A stretch of DNA of 64,000 nt from Mortierella alpina (GCA_029449245.1 JANATF010000004.1:1178001-1242000); one strand, 5' to 3'. Counted from the stretch's first letter, positions 33,814-46,246 are shown. Program-made: numbers and translations. Notes: generated by a model from the letters alone, not told the origin.

Positions 33814-35160
33814 ATGTTCATCTCATGCATCTCATCAAGGGTTCCAACCACCAGAAAGCTATTTTCCTTGCAATACTGGCTCGGCCTCCGACTTTATACC
33901 CGTCGCTGGTTCTTTCTCGTTGTATCACTTGCGTTTTTCACACTCGCAACCTTCATACTCTCACTCGACAAGAAACGAATCCGTCCCGACACCGACTCTC
34001 CTCCACCATTACGGTGGCAAGGGCGTTCAATGCAAGGGCAACAATCAATCTCAACGGACGCAGGACAAGCGTTTGAGGATTCGTTCGTTGAGAACGATGA
34101 TACCCACTACCTCACCTACCTCCCGTTCGCTGGGATCTCGAACCAGTTCTACGGCATGATCAGAAGCATGGAGGTCGCTCGAGCATTGAACAGGACCTTG
34201 ATCATCCCACCTGTTACTACGTCTATTCATGACAAGTCGGGTCAGAACCAACCTTGGTCAAAGTTTTTGGACCTTGACCGGTTCATGGACCTACAACAGA
34301 TCAAGGTCATTGAATTGCATCAGCTCAGGGACCAGCACCGGGCAGAGCACGAACGACTCCAATGCCACATCACCTGCGGGTTCGGGTCCAGACGTGGTGT
34401 CGATCACACCGCCCAAAAGTTCTTGGATCAATGGAAGTTCAATCTCACAACAACGCTGTTCTTGGACGACAACGACGACGACAAGAAGCTGGAAACAATC
34501 GTGTCAGGACTCTTGGAGAAGCCATTACGGGATCACAAGTTCATATGCATATCCAATGGATTCAGAATCGCCATGGACGGCAGGAAAGAATGGTCCCACT
34601 TTGGGCAGCATCTCCATTTCACGGAAGAGCTCGAAACCTTTGTACAACAAATCCTTGACAAGATCCTCGACGACGACGACAAGGACGATGGCGCACGGAC
34701 GATGGTGGATTATTCAATGGAAGGAAGAACTCCACACCACCATCGATACATTGTCGTTCACGCCCGACGCGGCGACTTTTTGTCGTATTGCTCCAATCGT
34801 TTCACGGACAAGCAACTGGAGCAATGTCAACCGTCAACCGAGGCTCTGGCAGCACGCGTCTCTCAAGAGCAAGCAAGACTTAACCCGACTTTGGACGCGT
34901 CCAAAAATCTGCCGGTTCTTGTCACAACCAACGAGCTGCGGGAGGAGGAACTCCGGCATTTTACAGACCTAGGCTGGCTGCTGCTGGATCACGACAAGCT
35001 GCGGACAGTAGAGGCCTTTGGCATCTTTGGACCTATGATGGCCGACCAAGTCTTAATGGCCCATGCAGAAGTTTTGATCAGCAGTCGATTCAGCACCTTT
35101 TCACGAACCGGAGCCCAGCGACAGCGAGACTGGCACGGACATGCAGTTGAATACATGTAG
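33814..35160 (+). CDS. O-fucosyltransferase-like type II membrane glycosyltransferase
   Basis: A single exon encodes 448 aa. Residues about 31-50 (RWFFLVVSLAFFTLATFILS) form one N-terminal membrane anchor after a basic tail, as in Golgi type II glycosyltransferases. Family-like segments of the GDP-fucose O-fucosyltransferase superfamily follow: YLPFAGISNQFYGMIRSMEVARALNRTLIIP near the N-terminus of the lumenal part, and VVHARRGDFLSYC near residue 316, where the Arg would contact GDP-fucose. An acidic insertion rich in Asp lies at about 284-292. The C-terminal segment (MADQVLMAHAEVLISSRFSTFSR) fits the end of the catalytic domain. The donor and acceptor are not established for fungal members. 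Confidence 0.85.
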   Translation: MFISCISSRVPTTRKLFSLQYWLGLRLYTRRWFFLVVSLAFFTLATFILSLDKKRIRPDTDSPPPLRWQGRSMQGQQSISTDAGQAFEDSFVENDDTHYLTYLPFAGISNQFYGMIRSMEVARALNRTLIIPPVTTSIHDKSGQNQPWSKFLDLDRFMDLQQIKVIELHQLRDQHRAEHERLQCHITCGFGSRRGVDHTAQKFLDQWKFNLTTTLFLDDNDDDKKLETIVSGLLEKPLRDHKFICISNGFRIAMDGRKEWSHFGQHLHFTEELETFVQQILDKILDDDDKDDGARTMVDYSMEGRTPHHHRYIVVHARRGDFLSYCSNRFTDKQLEQCQPSTEALAARVSQEQARLNPTLDASKNLPVLVTTNELREEELRHFTDLGWLLLDHDKLRTVEAFGIFGPMMADQVLMAHAEVLISSRFSTFSRTGAQRQRDWHGHAVEYM

Positions 35161-35329
35161 CAAGTTCTTCAACGCTATTCCTCGATACCATAATCCTAGC
35201 TATTGTACGACTTCATTTTTTTTCAATCAGTGCGAGTTGGCTGCTATTTCTTGCTTGGATCGAGTACGACTGGACGTCATGGTGAGAAGGAAGGGTCGCC
35301 AAGGATCGGAACAGACTGCCGAGTGCTGC

Positions 35330-37524
35330 TCACCATCCATCGCGGTCTCCTGCTCCAGCCCACCCATTGGTGTCATCAGCCTTCTTGTCCTCGTCACCAA
35401 CAGTACCCCATGCCGAACCGGCTTGGGCGACACCGCCATTTGTCTTTCCGGTGGCTTCGGCTCCCCATTCCACAATGTTGTTAGCGTCGTCCATGGTGCT
35501 GAGGTCATCCTCTTCAACAAAGTCATCGGCTTCGTTTGACTCGTATGCTCTACATTTTCAGCATAAAAGATTGAAGTGGTGCACGTTAGTTTACGTTCGC
35601 CACACTGTGTAACGGCATTTAAGTATTGTACGCTGTTGATCGACATACGCCTCTGTGGTGTCGAGGTCACGAAGAAACGCGGGCACGTCCTGCTTTGATT
35701 CGACGAGAATTTTGATGAGCTGGGATGTGACTCCCATGTTACGGTCGTTGAAGAAGGTCGTGGCGAGACCTGGGTTTCCTGCTCGGCCAGTGCGACCGAT
35801 GCGATGAACATATTCATCAATATCGCTGCAGAGGTCGTAATTGACGACATGGAGTACGTCCTTGATGTCCAGACCTCGACTGGCAACGGATGTAGTGATA
35901 AGAATAGGGCTCCTTCCTGATTTGAACGCCTCGATCGCCAACTCTCGCTCGACTTGATTCCTATCACCATGGAGCGAGACGCACGGGAAGTGGAGGTTAT
36001 ACAGCTTGTCATCCAGATAATCAGCTCGTCGCTTCGTCTCCACAAAGATCATCGTGCGGGATGGCGGCTGCGAGAGAAGTAACTCGACAATCTGGTCCTC
36101 CTTTTCATGTTCTTCGACCTTGAGCACCTTCTGGATAATATCGCTTGATGCTCCCCCAATCCTAAAAGTGATACAGAACGATGATATGATGACAGGAGTG
36201 AGTTTTTTTACAATTCCAGATCAACTCCTACGCACATCGATTTGTGTTTAAATACCTTCCAATTCGGAGTCTGGCATAATCATCTTTGAGGAAGTCGCGA
36301 GCCAGCAGCTGTATGGCACGAGGGAACGTGGCACTGAGCATGATTGTTTGCAGAGACTCCTCGCGGGGAAGGTCTGAGGAAATTAAAATTTGGCGCACCA
36401 ACGGTTCAAAGCCCATATCCAGCATTCTGTCCGCCTCGTCCAGGACGATATGTTGGACTTTGGCAAGGGAAACCCATCCTCTTTCTAGCGCATCCATAAG
36501 GCGGCCTGGCGTCGCTATCAGTATGTCGCATCCTCTAGCGAGCTGCTCCTTCTGGGGCCTGGCTTCTGCTCCTCCGTAAATGACCACAGGACGGAGACGG
36601 CTTTTGTAAGTAAACTAGTTGCCAGGCGCAATCAAAAGCAAAGACTGTTGGTAGCTCATCCTTAGACACAATATCTCACATGTGAATACCACAAAGAAGT
36701 ACTTGAAACCTACCCTCCTGGCATCGTCAAACATCTGGATTCCCAATTCACGAGTCGGAAGGATGATGAGTGCCATCGGCGCGGTCTTGACCCTACGGGC
36801 TCCAGGCTGGTTGCGGTTAATCTCCCGCATCTTATAGAGCAGCTTTGACAAGAGGGGTAGGATAAACGCTGCTGTCTTTCCGCTGCCTGTCTGCGCACAA
36901 GCCAGGAGGTCATATCCAGCCATAATCAAGGGAATGCCGTGCTTCTACAAAACCAAGCAGAGTAGAGAGGCTTTGATTAGATGCCATCAACCATCTGGAA
37001 CTGACCGTGTGGCCGTACGGCGCGTGCTTTCTGCACCCATATATTTTTTCTTACTTGGATCGGCGTGGGGTCCTGATACTTCATCCTGACGATATTCTCT
37101 GCCACAGTCGGGTGGAATTGGATGTCTTTAAACTGAACAGGAGGAGGAGACATAAAATGTGAAGGATAGCAGGTGTACTAGTCAAGGTACGATATGCAAT
37201 ACACAAAGGCCAGACAGGTTCAGAAAAAAAATGTTCGGATGGTCTGAAACGAACTCTTACCTTGTCCATCGGTCGACGCTCATCAGGCCCTCCTTTGACA
37301 GCGACCGACGCCTCACTGTACTTGTCAAAGTAGATGCCTCTGTCAACGCGGTGCTCGTCCCCGAACAACTCCTTCTCGAGCTGCTCGTTCACTGGAGCCG
37401 TTTCGTCCGTGTAGGAGCTATCCCACTCGTAAACCTCTCGTTCCGACGCCCAGATGACGCGCGCGTTGGGGTCGGTCACTTCCTTTGGACCCCAGCTCCC
37501 AGCTGTTTTAATGTCGTTGTCCAT
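35330..37524 (-). CDS. DEAD-box ATP-dependent RNA helicase, Ded1/DDX3-like
   Basis: Six exons (37524-37261, 37132-37055, 36944-36714, 36614-36256, 36161-35649, 35549-35330) give 554 aa. Core helicase motifs in order: Q-motif ([14 protein letters not shown]), motif I AQTGSGKT (about 131-138), PTREL, TPGRL, motif II VLDEAD (about 248-253), SAT (285-287), and HRIGRTGR (430-437). The [15 protein letters not shown] segment is the hallmark of the Ded1/DDX3/Vasa branch, which unwinds mRNA leaders during scanning. Compared with Ded1, the N-terminal IPVEVSG element is degenerate and the C-terminal tail lacks RGG repeats, being acidic and Trp-containing (ending GDRDGW). The acceptor before FTYKS (CTAG at 36615) fits family alignment better than a nearer AAAAG. 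It may be a divergent paralogue rather than the main Ded1. Confidence 0.88.
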
Positions 37525-37854
37525 GTGGACACTTGAAGGAGGCTCTGGGCCGTTCTGCAGTGGTCTGGGGGAGGGCAGGAAAAGGCGGTGCTGCGAGTAG
37601 GCAAGTAGGCAAAGTCGAGCTCAGCGGCGCTTCAGTGTGTGGAAAGCGAGTGCTCAGAACGGACACTTAATGGTTAGTTGGCCAGGAGACGAGGAAACGT
37701 GGGCGTAGAGATGGTGGCAACGAGTAGGAGGGGAAAACGGGCAGCAGGAGGAAGAGATAAGGGGAGCAAGCGAGGGAGGACAGGAAAGAAACAAAAGAAA
37801 ATAAAAAAGAGCGGAGCGACAGGTGATGGGATGCCAGGCTTTTATTAAAAACTA

Positions 37855-40800
37855 CTACAAGGCGTCATGCGTCGAGCATAGGCAGTTGCAGTCGCTGACT
37901 GGGCATTGGGTATGCCGGTCAAACCAGTCGGCCATGTGCATCGCATGGCCACCATGTCGACACGTCTGGCACCAGGTGAACCACAGATCAAAGCTGGTGG
38001 GCTCTATCGACAGACAGACAGACAACACACAGCAAGCAGATGCACCGTTAGACAACAGACAACAGATAACAGACAATCGCACCAGACGTGGCATAAGAGC
38101 CTCTCATTTCCAGCACAACGTGTTAGACTTACTCTCACCGGTGGCCTTGTGGCCCAGACTTGACCAGGCGCCTAGAGCAGCGTTGCCTTCCGCAGGCACG
38201 CCGAGATGAAGGAGGCAGATCGCACATCGCGGGAGAGGCTTGCTGCAGCTTGGGCACACCACTGACTTGTTCGAATTGGCAGCAGGGCCACTGCCACCAC
38301 CTGCCGCACCCGGCACAGCTCCAGCTCCTTGGCCCATCCCGCCCATCGACCCTTGCTTGTCATGTCCATGAATTCCATGTCCACCGCCAGGCCCAGTTCC
38401 GCCAGGTACCATGAGCCGGCGGCCATCTCGGCCACGCACTCCCGGAACCAGAAGGTTTCGCGCTATACTCTGGTTGCAAAAGTTACACCGGACATAAATC
38501 TGCGTTGGCGTCATGTCGGCAGCAGAAACGCCGCTTAGTGTGCTGTGCTGAATACAACGTCCACGAGCAATGTCGAATCGTGCACGCGTGTAATAAAGTT
38601 GCCAACGGTCCAAAAGATCCCTGTAGTATTCGACCCACTCGTCCACTCGGCTGTCCTTAAAGTAACGCGGCACAGCGACTGAAGATGCAAGCGTGGCAGT
38701 TTGAATGTCACCAGTCCGGTTCACATAGTTGGTGAGCAAGTCAAGTCCTGTTTCAGTAAGGCCTGTAAGAATCATTCCATCGATTTCGCCTGAATTGGTG
38801 TGTCCCTCGGCTGTTGTTTGAATATAGGCCATCAACTAGGAAACCAAGGCAGTGTGAGAGGGGGTCATCAAGGTCACTTTCTACCTTCCAATAAGACTCC
38901 AACCTGCGAGCGGTGCGGATCATCAAAGCCAAGGCTTACCTCATCGTCGCTCATGAACCTCAAGGCAACCCCGACTCGATCTGCCAGGGACAAACTCTTT
39001 TCTTCCAACACATCCCGCCAGTCTCCTGATCCAATGTAGCTGAAAATAGCGCGGATGTACGGACTAGACTGGCCCTGGCTATGAGTCTTGCATTGTGCCT
39101 TCCATGCGCTGTTTGCAGACTTTTCACTGTTGCTGGCCAAGTTTCCAAGGGTGGTCCCTGCAATACTATTGTGGCTTCTGTTAAAGCCCGCCACGACGAT
39201 CGACATCAGCTTCAGCTTGTCATCCCCGCGACTCAGAACTTCGATAGCAAGATCTAGCTCGCCATGAAATAACGCCCATCCGGCGGCTACCTCGTAACTG
39301 CCTTCACTCTCAAGCCTGGCATCAAGTGATTGTGTAAAAGGTGTTAAACTGCTGTCTTGCGAACGAAATATGTACACAGAGTATTTAGCTTGCTCTTACC
39401 TTTCTACGGTCTTTTTGAGATCTGAACGAGTCAACTCTGAGCCACACAGCTTTAAGGCCAGCTTGCGCTGAGCGAGCTTCAAAGTGGGCACGATAGGAAT
39501 TTCGTCCGCTTGCTTTGACAGCTGACTCGACAAATCAGATGAAGAGGAACGAGGTAGAGGCGACATTGCACGAGGTGTTCCTGAAGGAGTCGACCTCCGC
39601 GACACTATCGTGATAGAAATTGTAATGCAAGCGGCACATTGATAAGCCCTCTGCGTTTCTAAAAGAATGTCGTATCTCGGTGCTGAGCAACCTGTACAAC
39701 CTCGTTACTCACCTCCGTTTCCCAGGAGTACTGGTAATACTCCTTGGTAACTAAAGTCAAACTTGCCGATCCGCGCCCCATCCCTCTGAGCAATCTTTTC
39801 CGCGCGAATCATCCAAGCCCAAAAATCCCGTAGGACGCCTGGTGCGACTAAGTTGATGTTGGTGGTTGCATCCATTGAATATCCCTTGATTGCTCCTTCG
39901 CGCATTGTCACTGAAATATCCTGCTCAAGACTTTGATCGACCTGGGCAGTAGTGGCCGAGATCCACCCACTGTTGACAATGGCTGTCAAGGAGGGTCGGC
40001 GGGTCGAATCCGTACTGGCAATACCATTTGCTTTTGTCGGCTCTGCTGCCGATGAGGGATTCAATCCAGTTGGAAGCACAATACTGATCGAGGGCGGGGG
40101 GTTAGAGGGGGCTATATCTGCGGGCCCTGTGGAATCCCCGTTGACCTTGCGGTTTGCTGGTAGTTGGAGATTAAGCACCTTTGAGCCGCGTTTCCGCATC
40201 TCTGATAGGGCGTGTTGAGGAGCTGGCTCTGGGGCTGTCGCAGCGAGTGAGCGCTGACTTGGGAAACACGAGATTGCATTCCCGTCCGAAACCACCAAAG
40301 CTCCTTTTGGCTCCCACGCAATCTGTGATGTTTCTTTGAGAATGGTTGTCTCGATGAGCGACTCCTTGTTGATGGAGATCAAGCCGGAGGTAGAGTTGGA
40401 CACAAATGTGGGAATCCATGCAAATGACTGAAGGGACTTTGATGACGGATTTGCTGCGAGATTGAACAATTTGGAGAGACAGCTTTAGGACTCGAGAAAC
40501 ATTCATGCGACGGCATGCGAATGATATCCAGTGAGGCATGCACTTACTTCGCCTAGATTTCCAGAGAATCGGTACTCCGACTTCCGCTTCCTCAGACTCT
40601 GATTCGCGAACGGTGTGTAGTCCCTCTCTGTCGTGGCTCCTTGATAATAAACCGCTGGCTGCTCCAACCCCTTGCTGCGAGCCTGCATCGAGGGCATGAT
40701 TGCTATCCATCCGTGAAAGAGTCTTTGGTGCCCGCACAGTCCCTTCCTGAATGTCCCAGACTTTTAGACATGTCGCTTCCTTGGTGAGAGATGCCAACAA

Positions 40801-42262
40801 ACCTGGGCGCTGTGGGTTGAAAGATATTCTAACCAACGTGGAAGAAGATTGGGGAGCAGATTTGGGTCCTGTGTAAAAGGAGAGTATTGGCTGTGCTGGA
40901 TTCCTGACATCCCAGATCTTGATAATTCCATCGTCCGAGCACGAAGCCATGCGATCTTCGTGGAAAGGGTCCATACACAAACCATGAACCGCTTTTGTCG
41001 AAATGACCATTGATGACGGTGAATTGGGATCCTCTATGAACGGCAGCCATAATAGACACTTTGTCAGACTCGAGACTCATCCCATCTCGAACAATACTAC
41101 TGTCTCGAAAAAAAAAGAGTCATACCTCGGGTGTCGTAAACACGGATATACTTCATTCCCATGCCTGCTGCAAGAATCTTGGGCTGGTTGGTGAACCACG
41201 CGCACGAGGATATAACCTCGCTAGAGCCGTATTGACAGAGCGGCCGTACATCTGTGGACTGGTCAAAGCTAAAGAGGTGACAAGTGGGCGCGCCGACAAG
41301 TACTGTGCATTAACATCCGTCTCAGTTTGCTTGTTGCATCCATGCAGTTGTTTGATCAACTCTCCTGTTACCTGGATGCATTCAGGGCTCGAGCATTACT
41401 GGTATTTTCAGCGAGAGAGAGCGGGTTCATCGATAACCGAGTGTCAAAATAACTCTCTGACATTTCGCTCGTCCTCCCGAAGCGCGAAGTTTGGAGGCTT
41501 CCTGTGGCCGAGCGATTGCCGGTTGAGATGGAGCCGGAAGGCGCATAGCTGGTATCCGATCCTCTAGACATGCTCATCGACTGCTCAATGTCCCACACCA
41601 TTAAACAGTAGTCGTTTCGCACCTTGTCCAAGCCCACTGCCAAAAGATTTGGAGAGCCTTTGGAAAATGCCACGACATTGCATGCCCTCGAATGCCGCGC
41701 GCTGAAGGAAGGATATGTCCGCTGATTCTGAGCTATTGAAACCTGTCTGGGTGTGTCTGGACGAAAATCGTTCCCCTTTTCTTCGAAGATCCATGGCTCT
41801 GATCTGTGCATACGGATGAGCAGCGTGCGTCCAGTTGTCAGTCCAACTGCAGTGAGATCCATGTAATTTGGGTCTGGAGACCAGGTAAAGCACTATCGGT
41901 AGTTGAATACGAAGCGACATGGCAGGAATCTCGTCAGTTAAACATAGACTAATTACAAAGCAGCAAAGTCCGTTCCGTCAGTACTGTATGTCTTTCAGTG
42001 TACCTTCATGAGCGCTACGTCGGTGTTTACGGCTATGGGCGTGGCATGGGGCTTGCCATCAGCATCCTGAGTAGGGATTTGAGAGCACTCTGTTAAATTC
42101 TGTTGATACTCTAGCCAACAAAGCTGCGCGCTCAAGAGTCATCTACGTGGAGGATACCTCTGGGGTCCATTTGAAGAGTCGCAGTTCGGTCGAGCCAATC
42201 AGGAATTGATTGTGGTTTGGATGGGGCGACCAGAGGAGGCGATGAGGCCGTGCGGTTGTCAT
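37855..42262 (-). CDS. MIO: Mios/Sea4 subunit of GATOR2 (SEACAT)
   Basis: Mios is a WD40-plus-zinc-domain subunit of the GATOR2/SEACAT complex, which signals amino-acid sufficiency to TORC1 at the lysosome or vacuole. Ten exons are proposed: 42262-42158, 42099-42004, 41892-41400, 41302-41126, 41033-40548, 40453-39713, 39604-39400, 39315-38940, 38835-38133 and 38003-37855, giving 1,176 aa against about 875 in human. N-terminal blades include LLWSPHPNHNQFLIGS, ACNVVAFSKGSPNLLAVGLD and KAVHGLCMDPFHEDRMAS. The solenoid has VERLESEGSYEVAAGWALFH and ILTGLTETGLDLLTNYV. The C-terminus holds VRCNFC, CPSCSKPLPRCAICLLHLG and WFTWCQTCRHGGHAMHMADWF, then CPVSDCNCLC. Extra length is in Ser/Thr-rich insertions. 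At two donors (41399, 38132) alternatives exist; those chosen keep frame. Confidence 0.88.
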
Positions 42263-43155
42263 GTCCAGTTAGACCCAATCAAGACGGGCAGGGGCAGCAA
42301 TGAGCAAGGGTGTGGTCTGCGCGAGTGGCACGCCGGCGATGATTGCACCGGGAAATGACAGGTGGCAGAGGGTGAGGACGAGCGAAAAGCAAGGTTGGGC
42401 GTGTTGGACCGCTTTGGCTCTTTTCCGCGTCCGTGGCTTTGGCGTCTCGCCCTCAAAATGGCGGTATGTGTGGACGTCTGCTGAGCCTGCAGTGCGGTGA
42501 GCCATGCTTCGTTGTCCTCAAACCCGCCTGCTACCCACCTCCCTGTCCATCGTTCCCAGACCAGACTATTCATCCCTCCAGCCTTTTGACCTTGCTACCT
42601 CCTTTTCCAATGCTGGATGTATTGTGATTAAGAACACCTCGCACTGGGTGGATACTAAGGCCCCGCAACGTAACCGCAAAACGCTAATTCCCTTTACATC
42701 CTCACACTCTGCCTTGGACTACCATTATTCGTTCAATAGACTATTTCTGTAGTAAACCGTACTGCTCCTGCAGTGCACCCAGGGTACATGCTTACAAACC
42801 CGGAGATCTAAACTGCTGAGACCTGAAAGTACTTTCATAGGCGAGTCATACACAGTACACCTTCTCATCGACTTTCCTAACACTGTCAAGAGCCATGGTC
42901 TTGTTAGGAGACCGAGCAGCCGGGTGGGTATATGACCAAGTGATACTTATCTAAACACAACCGCCTTCGACACCCATACTTCCCTTGAGCTTCTTGAACT
43001 TTTGGCTTTTCTTTTCTACTTTGTTGACTGTTGCATTCCACACTTTTCAGCTCTTCCCTCTTCTCCTTTCAAACTCTTCCACTGTTCAACGTAGCACCCT
43101 GCAATCCTGATCCCTTATCATCCTGCGGTCTCCTTGTTGATACTTGGCGCCTCTC
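42263..43155. promoter_or_regulatory. Divergent promoter region, Mios / PPxY membrane protein
   Basis: An 893-bp interval between divergent ATGs with no supported gene. The last 150 bp before 43156 are C/T-rich. A short ATG frame at 42895 has no signal-peptide character. Confidence 0.45.
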
Positions 43156-44789
43156 ATGAATCAAGATCTTTCTCCCTTCTGCTTTACGTCGGATGGAACG
43201 TCCATCTATGCAGCGGCGTATGAATACGACTGGGAGGGAGCCACTACTACCTCCACACCACAGGGACGCCGCATCGCCAAGATACTCGTCGTTCAATCCA
43301 ATCCATACCCATCATCGTTGGAGACTCTAACCTGGAGTCTCATGGCCGTAGCATTGATACCACCATGGCTATCAACGCCGAACCCGAACACATTAGTTCA
43401 CACTTGTGCCATCAATCCGGACACCGCGCTGTTTGGCATATCCGCCCAAGCTATAAATGGGTCTGTCGCCAGCAGCACAGGATACAACATGGAAATATCC
43501 ACGATGTTGAGTCCAGTGGTGTCTTTATCCAAACTACAATATGAGCAGAGTCTTCTCCTACCGCGCGGCGACTTTGAAAGCCCATGGTTGCGAATCCATT
43601 TGGACCGACGTGACAATGAGATGATTCTGGTATCTCTTGATAGACGACTGAGAGATCATCCTGATCCTCCTCAATGGGTAAGGACCACTGATGAAGTGCG
43701 TGCTTTTGCTAGCAGGGAGAAACACTCACTGACACTTTGAGCATTCGACTCTAGAACATTACTGGAACAAGAGGAGGGCTACTCGCGCATTCGAACAACA
43801 CCCTCTATATCCTTCAGTCTACAGACACGGGTCCTTTGCTGTCGACTATTTTTTTGGACCCCTCAACCCCACCGCCTTCAGCCATGCCTTCTGTGACCCA
43901 GACAGCCAACACTACCCTTGACGGGGATTGCGATCTCAACAACGATCAGACAGCCATGGCAACTGATACGAGAACGCTTTATCTTTTTTGTCGTGAACAG
44001 CCGCAGGTACAGTGCTTTTGTCATGTACTCCTACAACCTTCTCATAGTTCTTCTACTAAAACAATGTCGATACATTGTATCACTTAGCCTGGACTATCGG
44101 ACCGACAACTGTTCAAAATGTATATGCTGAACGGGTCCATGTTTCAGCAATTAGCAACTTGCCCTGCAGAGACGCCACAGAACAAGCAAGGACCCGGTCA
44201 GCAAGAGCGTAACGCTTCATTCCAGATGGTACCTGTCCCCAGTCAGAATGGGAGTGCCTCGTGGATCTATCTCTACCATTCGAACGGCCACGCCTATAGC
44301 ATTGATCCTCATGGAGACAATTCAGGATACCTGATGAAAAACACGACGCTACGCGTCGCCCAACACGCTTCAAGCGACTCTTGGCAACCAGAGGAGAAGA
44401 AGGACGCCATGAGAGATCCCTGGGTCAAGGCCTTCCTCTATCTGGCTTTCGCGGGGATACTAATCCTGCTATGTCTATGTGCGATCCGGCATCATAAACA
44501 AAAACCTAAACAACCTCGACGTCTCAACCCCGGGCATCATCACACGCTGCCCATTCAACTGCAGCCCAATCTCGTGCCGGATTCTGTACCGGCGACCTAC
44601 AGGGTTCCCACGGGCGAAGATGCCTGTGACACATTACCATACTATACCCCGCGCAACACGGATCCACCGGTTCAGCTGCTGCCTCAGCCGCCAGTGTATA
44701 CAGATCAACTGCCGAAATACACGGAACCTTCATCACCAGTAGCATTGGGAGGTGTGACAGGAGGTTCAGGATCCGCCAGAGTTCCATAA
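43156..44789 (+). CDS. Single-pass membrane protein with cytosolic PPxY motif, function unknown
   Basis: Exons 43156-43677, 43755-44006 and 44088-44789 join in phase 0 and encode 491 aa. Residues 1 to about 369 look like an extracellular domain with many N-glycosylation sequons (for example NGS, NTT, NAS, NIT). The stretches FTSDGTSIYAAAYEY and HSNNTLYILQSTD suggest beta-propeller-like repeats, but no family is recognised. One helix lies at about 370-391 (WVKAFLYLAFAGILILLCLCAI), followed by a basic stop-transfer and a Pro-rich tail with PPVY at about 459-462. PPxY motifs recruit WW-domain ubiquitin ligases such as Rsp5, suggesting regulated endocytosis. No signal peptide is visible at the first ATG; an unseen upstream exon may supply one. 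Confidence 0.75.
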
Positions 44790-45388
44790 CTTTCATTAAA
44801 AGAGTCAAGATACTACATTGCCATGCCTAACTGCGGCGCGCTTTGGTTGTATGAAATGCTTTTGCTGCAATGCAGTGGACGTTGGGTGAAGTGAGAAGAG
44901 GGGAGGGGGGGGGGGGGGGAGGCGTCTTGAGATCGGAGGCGCATATCGATACGTGTTCTAGGAAGCCATCAAACGAAGAAGCTGTTGGAACTATTGGAGG
45001 CGCGGGCGGGTTGAGAAACTAAAAACTGGATGCTCTTTGACAAGAATCGCTCTGGCTGTTCGGCAGGCAGGGGTTTATTGCAAAAGAAAAGAGTGAGAGG
45101 AACACGGTCGGCTGGGGCTCAAAGCGACAGCACAGGGAACTAGAGGGTGTATAGCGTGGAAGTCTAGCTTTGCCTTTCCGAAAGGGTGCCAGAAAAAACG
45201 AGGCGGCGAGGATATTCAAGAAAAGCGTTGCAAAGGTGGAGAGTGAAAGAGAACCTCATCACAAAAGCTTGGAGATACTCAGTTTGGCTGTGGCCATGCA
45301 GTTGAACAACGTGTGCGCCGAAGGATATAAAGGAGATGATCCACCATCAAAAAACAAAACAACAAGCAGGGGCGAGTGAGCTGCTAGT
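44790..45388. other. Intergenic with a G15 homopolymer
   Basis: This is the 3' flank of two convergent genes. A run of 15 G residues lies at 44905-44919 in a purine-rich context, a possible quadruplex-forming or polymerase-slippage site. No gene is supported. Confidence 0.5.
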
Positions 45389-45700
45389 TCAAGTAGGAGC
45401 CATAAGCGGTCTGCGATGCAGTTTGGCCATTGGACCAGGCGTATAAACAGCGGTGGCGATCTTGGAGGCGGCAGCGTCTGAGCATGCGAGCGTGGGTGAG
45501 CACGAGCGAAAGGTACAGGAAGGGTAGCTCACTTTGACGGAAGCGAGAGTCCTGCGCTTCAAGGGCAGGTGCTCCCTGGCTGCCGGTGAGGAGCCCACAG
45601 CTGCCCTGAGGGTGTCCCTTCCCAAGCAGGCGTTGGAGCAATAGGCGGCGCTGCGGCCACGGATATGCTTTTCGCAAAAGAGGCACCAGTTGGCATCCAT
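45389..45700 (-). CDS. Small Ecl1-like zinc-binding protein
   Basis: A 103-aa frame begins MDANWCLFCEKHIRGRSAAY and continues with CSNAC. The pattern W-C-x2-C-x(12)-Y-C-S-x2-C near the N-terminus matches the Ecl1 family (extender of chronological lifespan) of small fungal stress regulators that bind zinc. The rest is basic, with Ala/Ser/Pro residues and no other domain. A GTGAGC donor-like site after ASVK could start a 55-nt intron, but removing it would change the frame to an unlikely sequence, so I keep the unspliced frame. Family assignment rests on one short motif. A TATA-like CATAAATAC lies about 130 bp upstream, near 45831-45840. Confidence 0.6.
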   Translation of the reverse strand: MDANWCLFCEKHIRGRSAAYCSNACLGRDTLRAAVGSSPAAREHLPLKRRTLASVKVSYPSCTFRSCSPTLACSDAAASKIATAVYTPGPMAKLHRRPLMAPT

Positions 45701-45940
45701 GTGGGTGTTGGAGCAGATGGAGCTAGGCGGAGAAGGAAGAGTAGGACGAGCACAGGAGTAAAGGTTGCTGGGCAGAGACGAGCAATGAAAGTGGGTGATG
45801 TGAAGAGCAAAAGAAGCAAAGAACGAACCGCGTATTTATGTGGAAACAAAGGCGAAGAGAAAGAGTCAAAGAGAGATTGCGCGGCAAAGAACCTGAAGAA
45901 AAAAATTGCATCGCCATGGCAAGCAGAGCAAAAAATGTAT

Positions 45941-46021
45941 CGTCAACTGCAGGGTTTGAACCTGCGCGGGAAATCCCATATGATTTCAAGTCATACGCCT
46001 TAACCACTCGGCCAAGTTGAC
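45941..46021 (-). tRNA. tRNA-Ser (anticodon UGA)
   Basis: Read on the minus strand, an 81-nt cloverleaf starts GTCAACT and pairs with AGTTGAC at the 3' end, with discriminator G. The D arm (GCC/GGC), anticodon stem TATGA/TCATA with loop CTTGAAA (anticodon TGA), a long variable arm with GGGATTTCCC, and T arm GCAGG TTCAAAC CCTGC are all intact. The long variable arm is the class II form expected for serine. No intron. Confidence 0.95.
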
Positions 46022-46246
46022 ATCCACCAATAGGAATCTTGTGAACGTAGATCCACAAAGATGTTATGTACCAATGAGCAATCCACGTACATAAATCAGG
46101 TGATTTACTCCAACCCCTTATAATTGCCAAAACCCTCTCTAATTGAACAAAATTTGTCCACTGGCTTACAATGTACAAAATATCACAAACTTTCAGCCAA
46201 TGAAATTGGTTTGTATCCATGTCACGTGCACCGTGACCATTTTCTG

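Noticed and set aside
45480-45534. Possible 55-nt intron in the Ecl1-like gene
   Set aside because: Donor GTGAGC is plausible, but removal changes frame to an unlikely Pro/Leu/Trp sequence that runs on without a sensible end.
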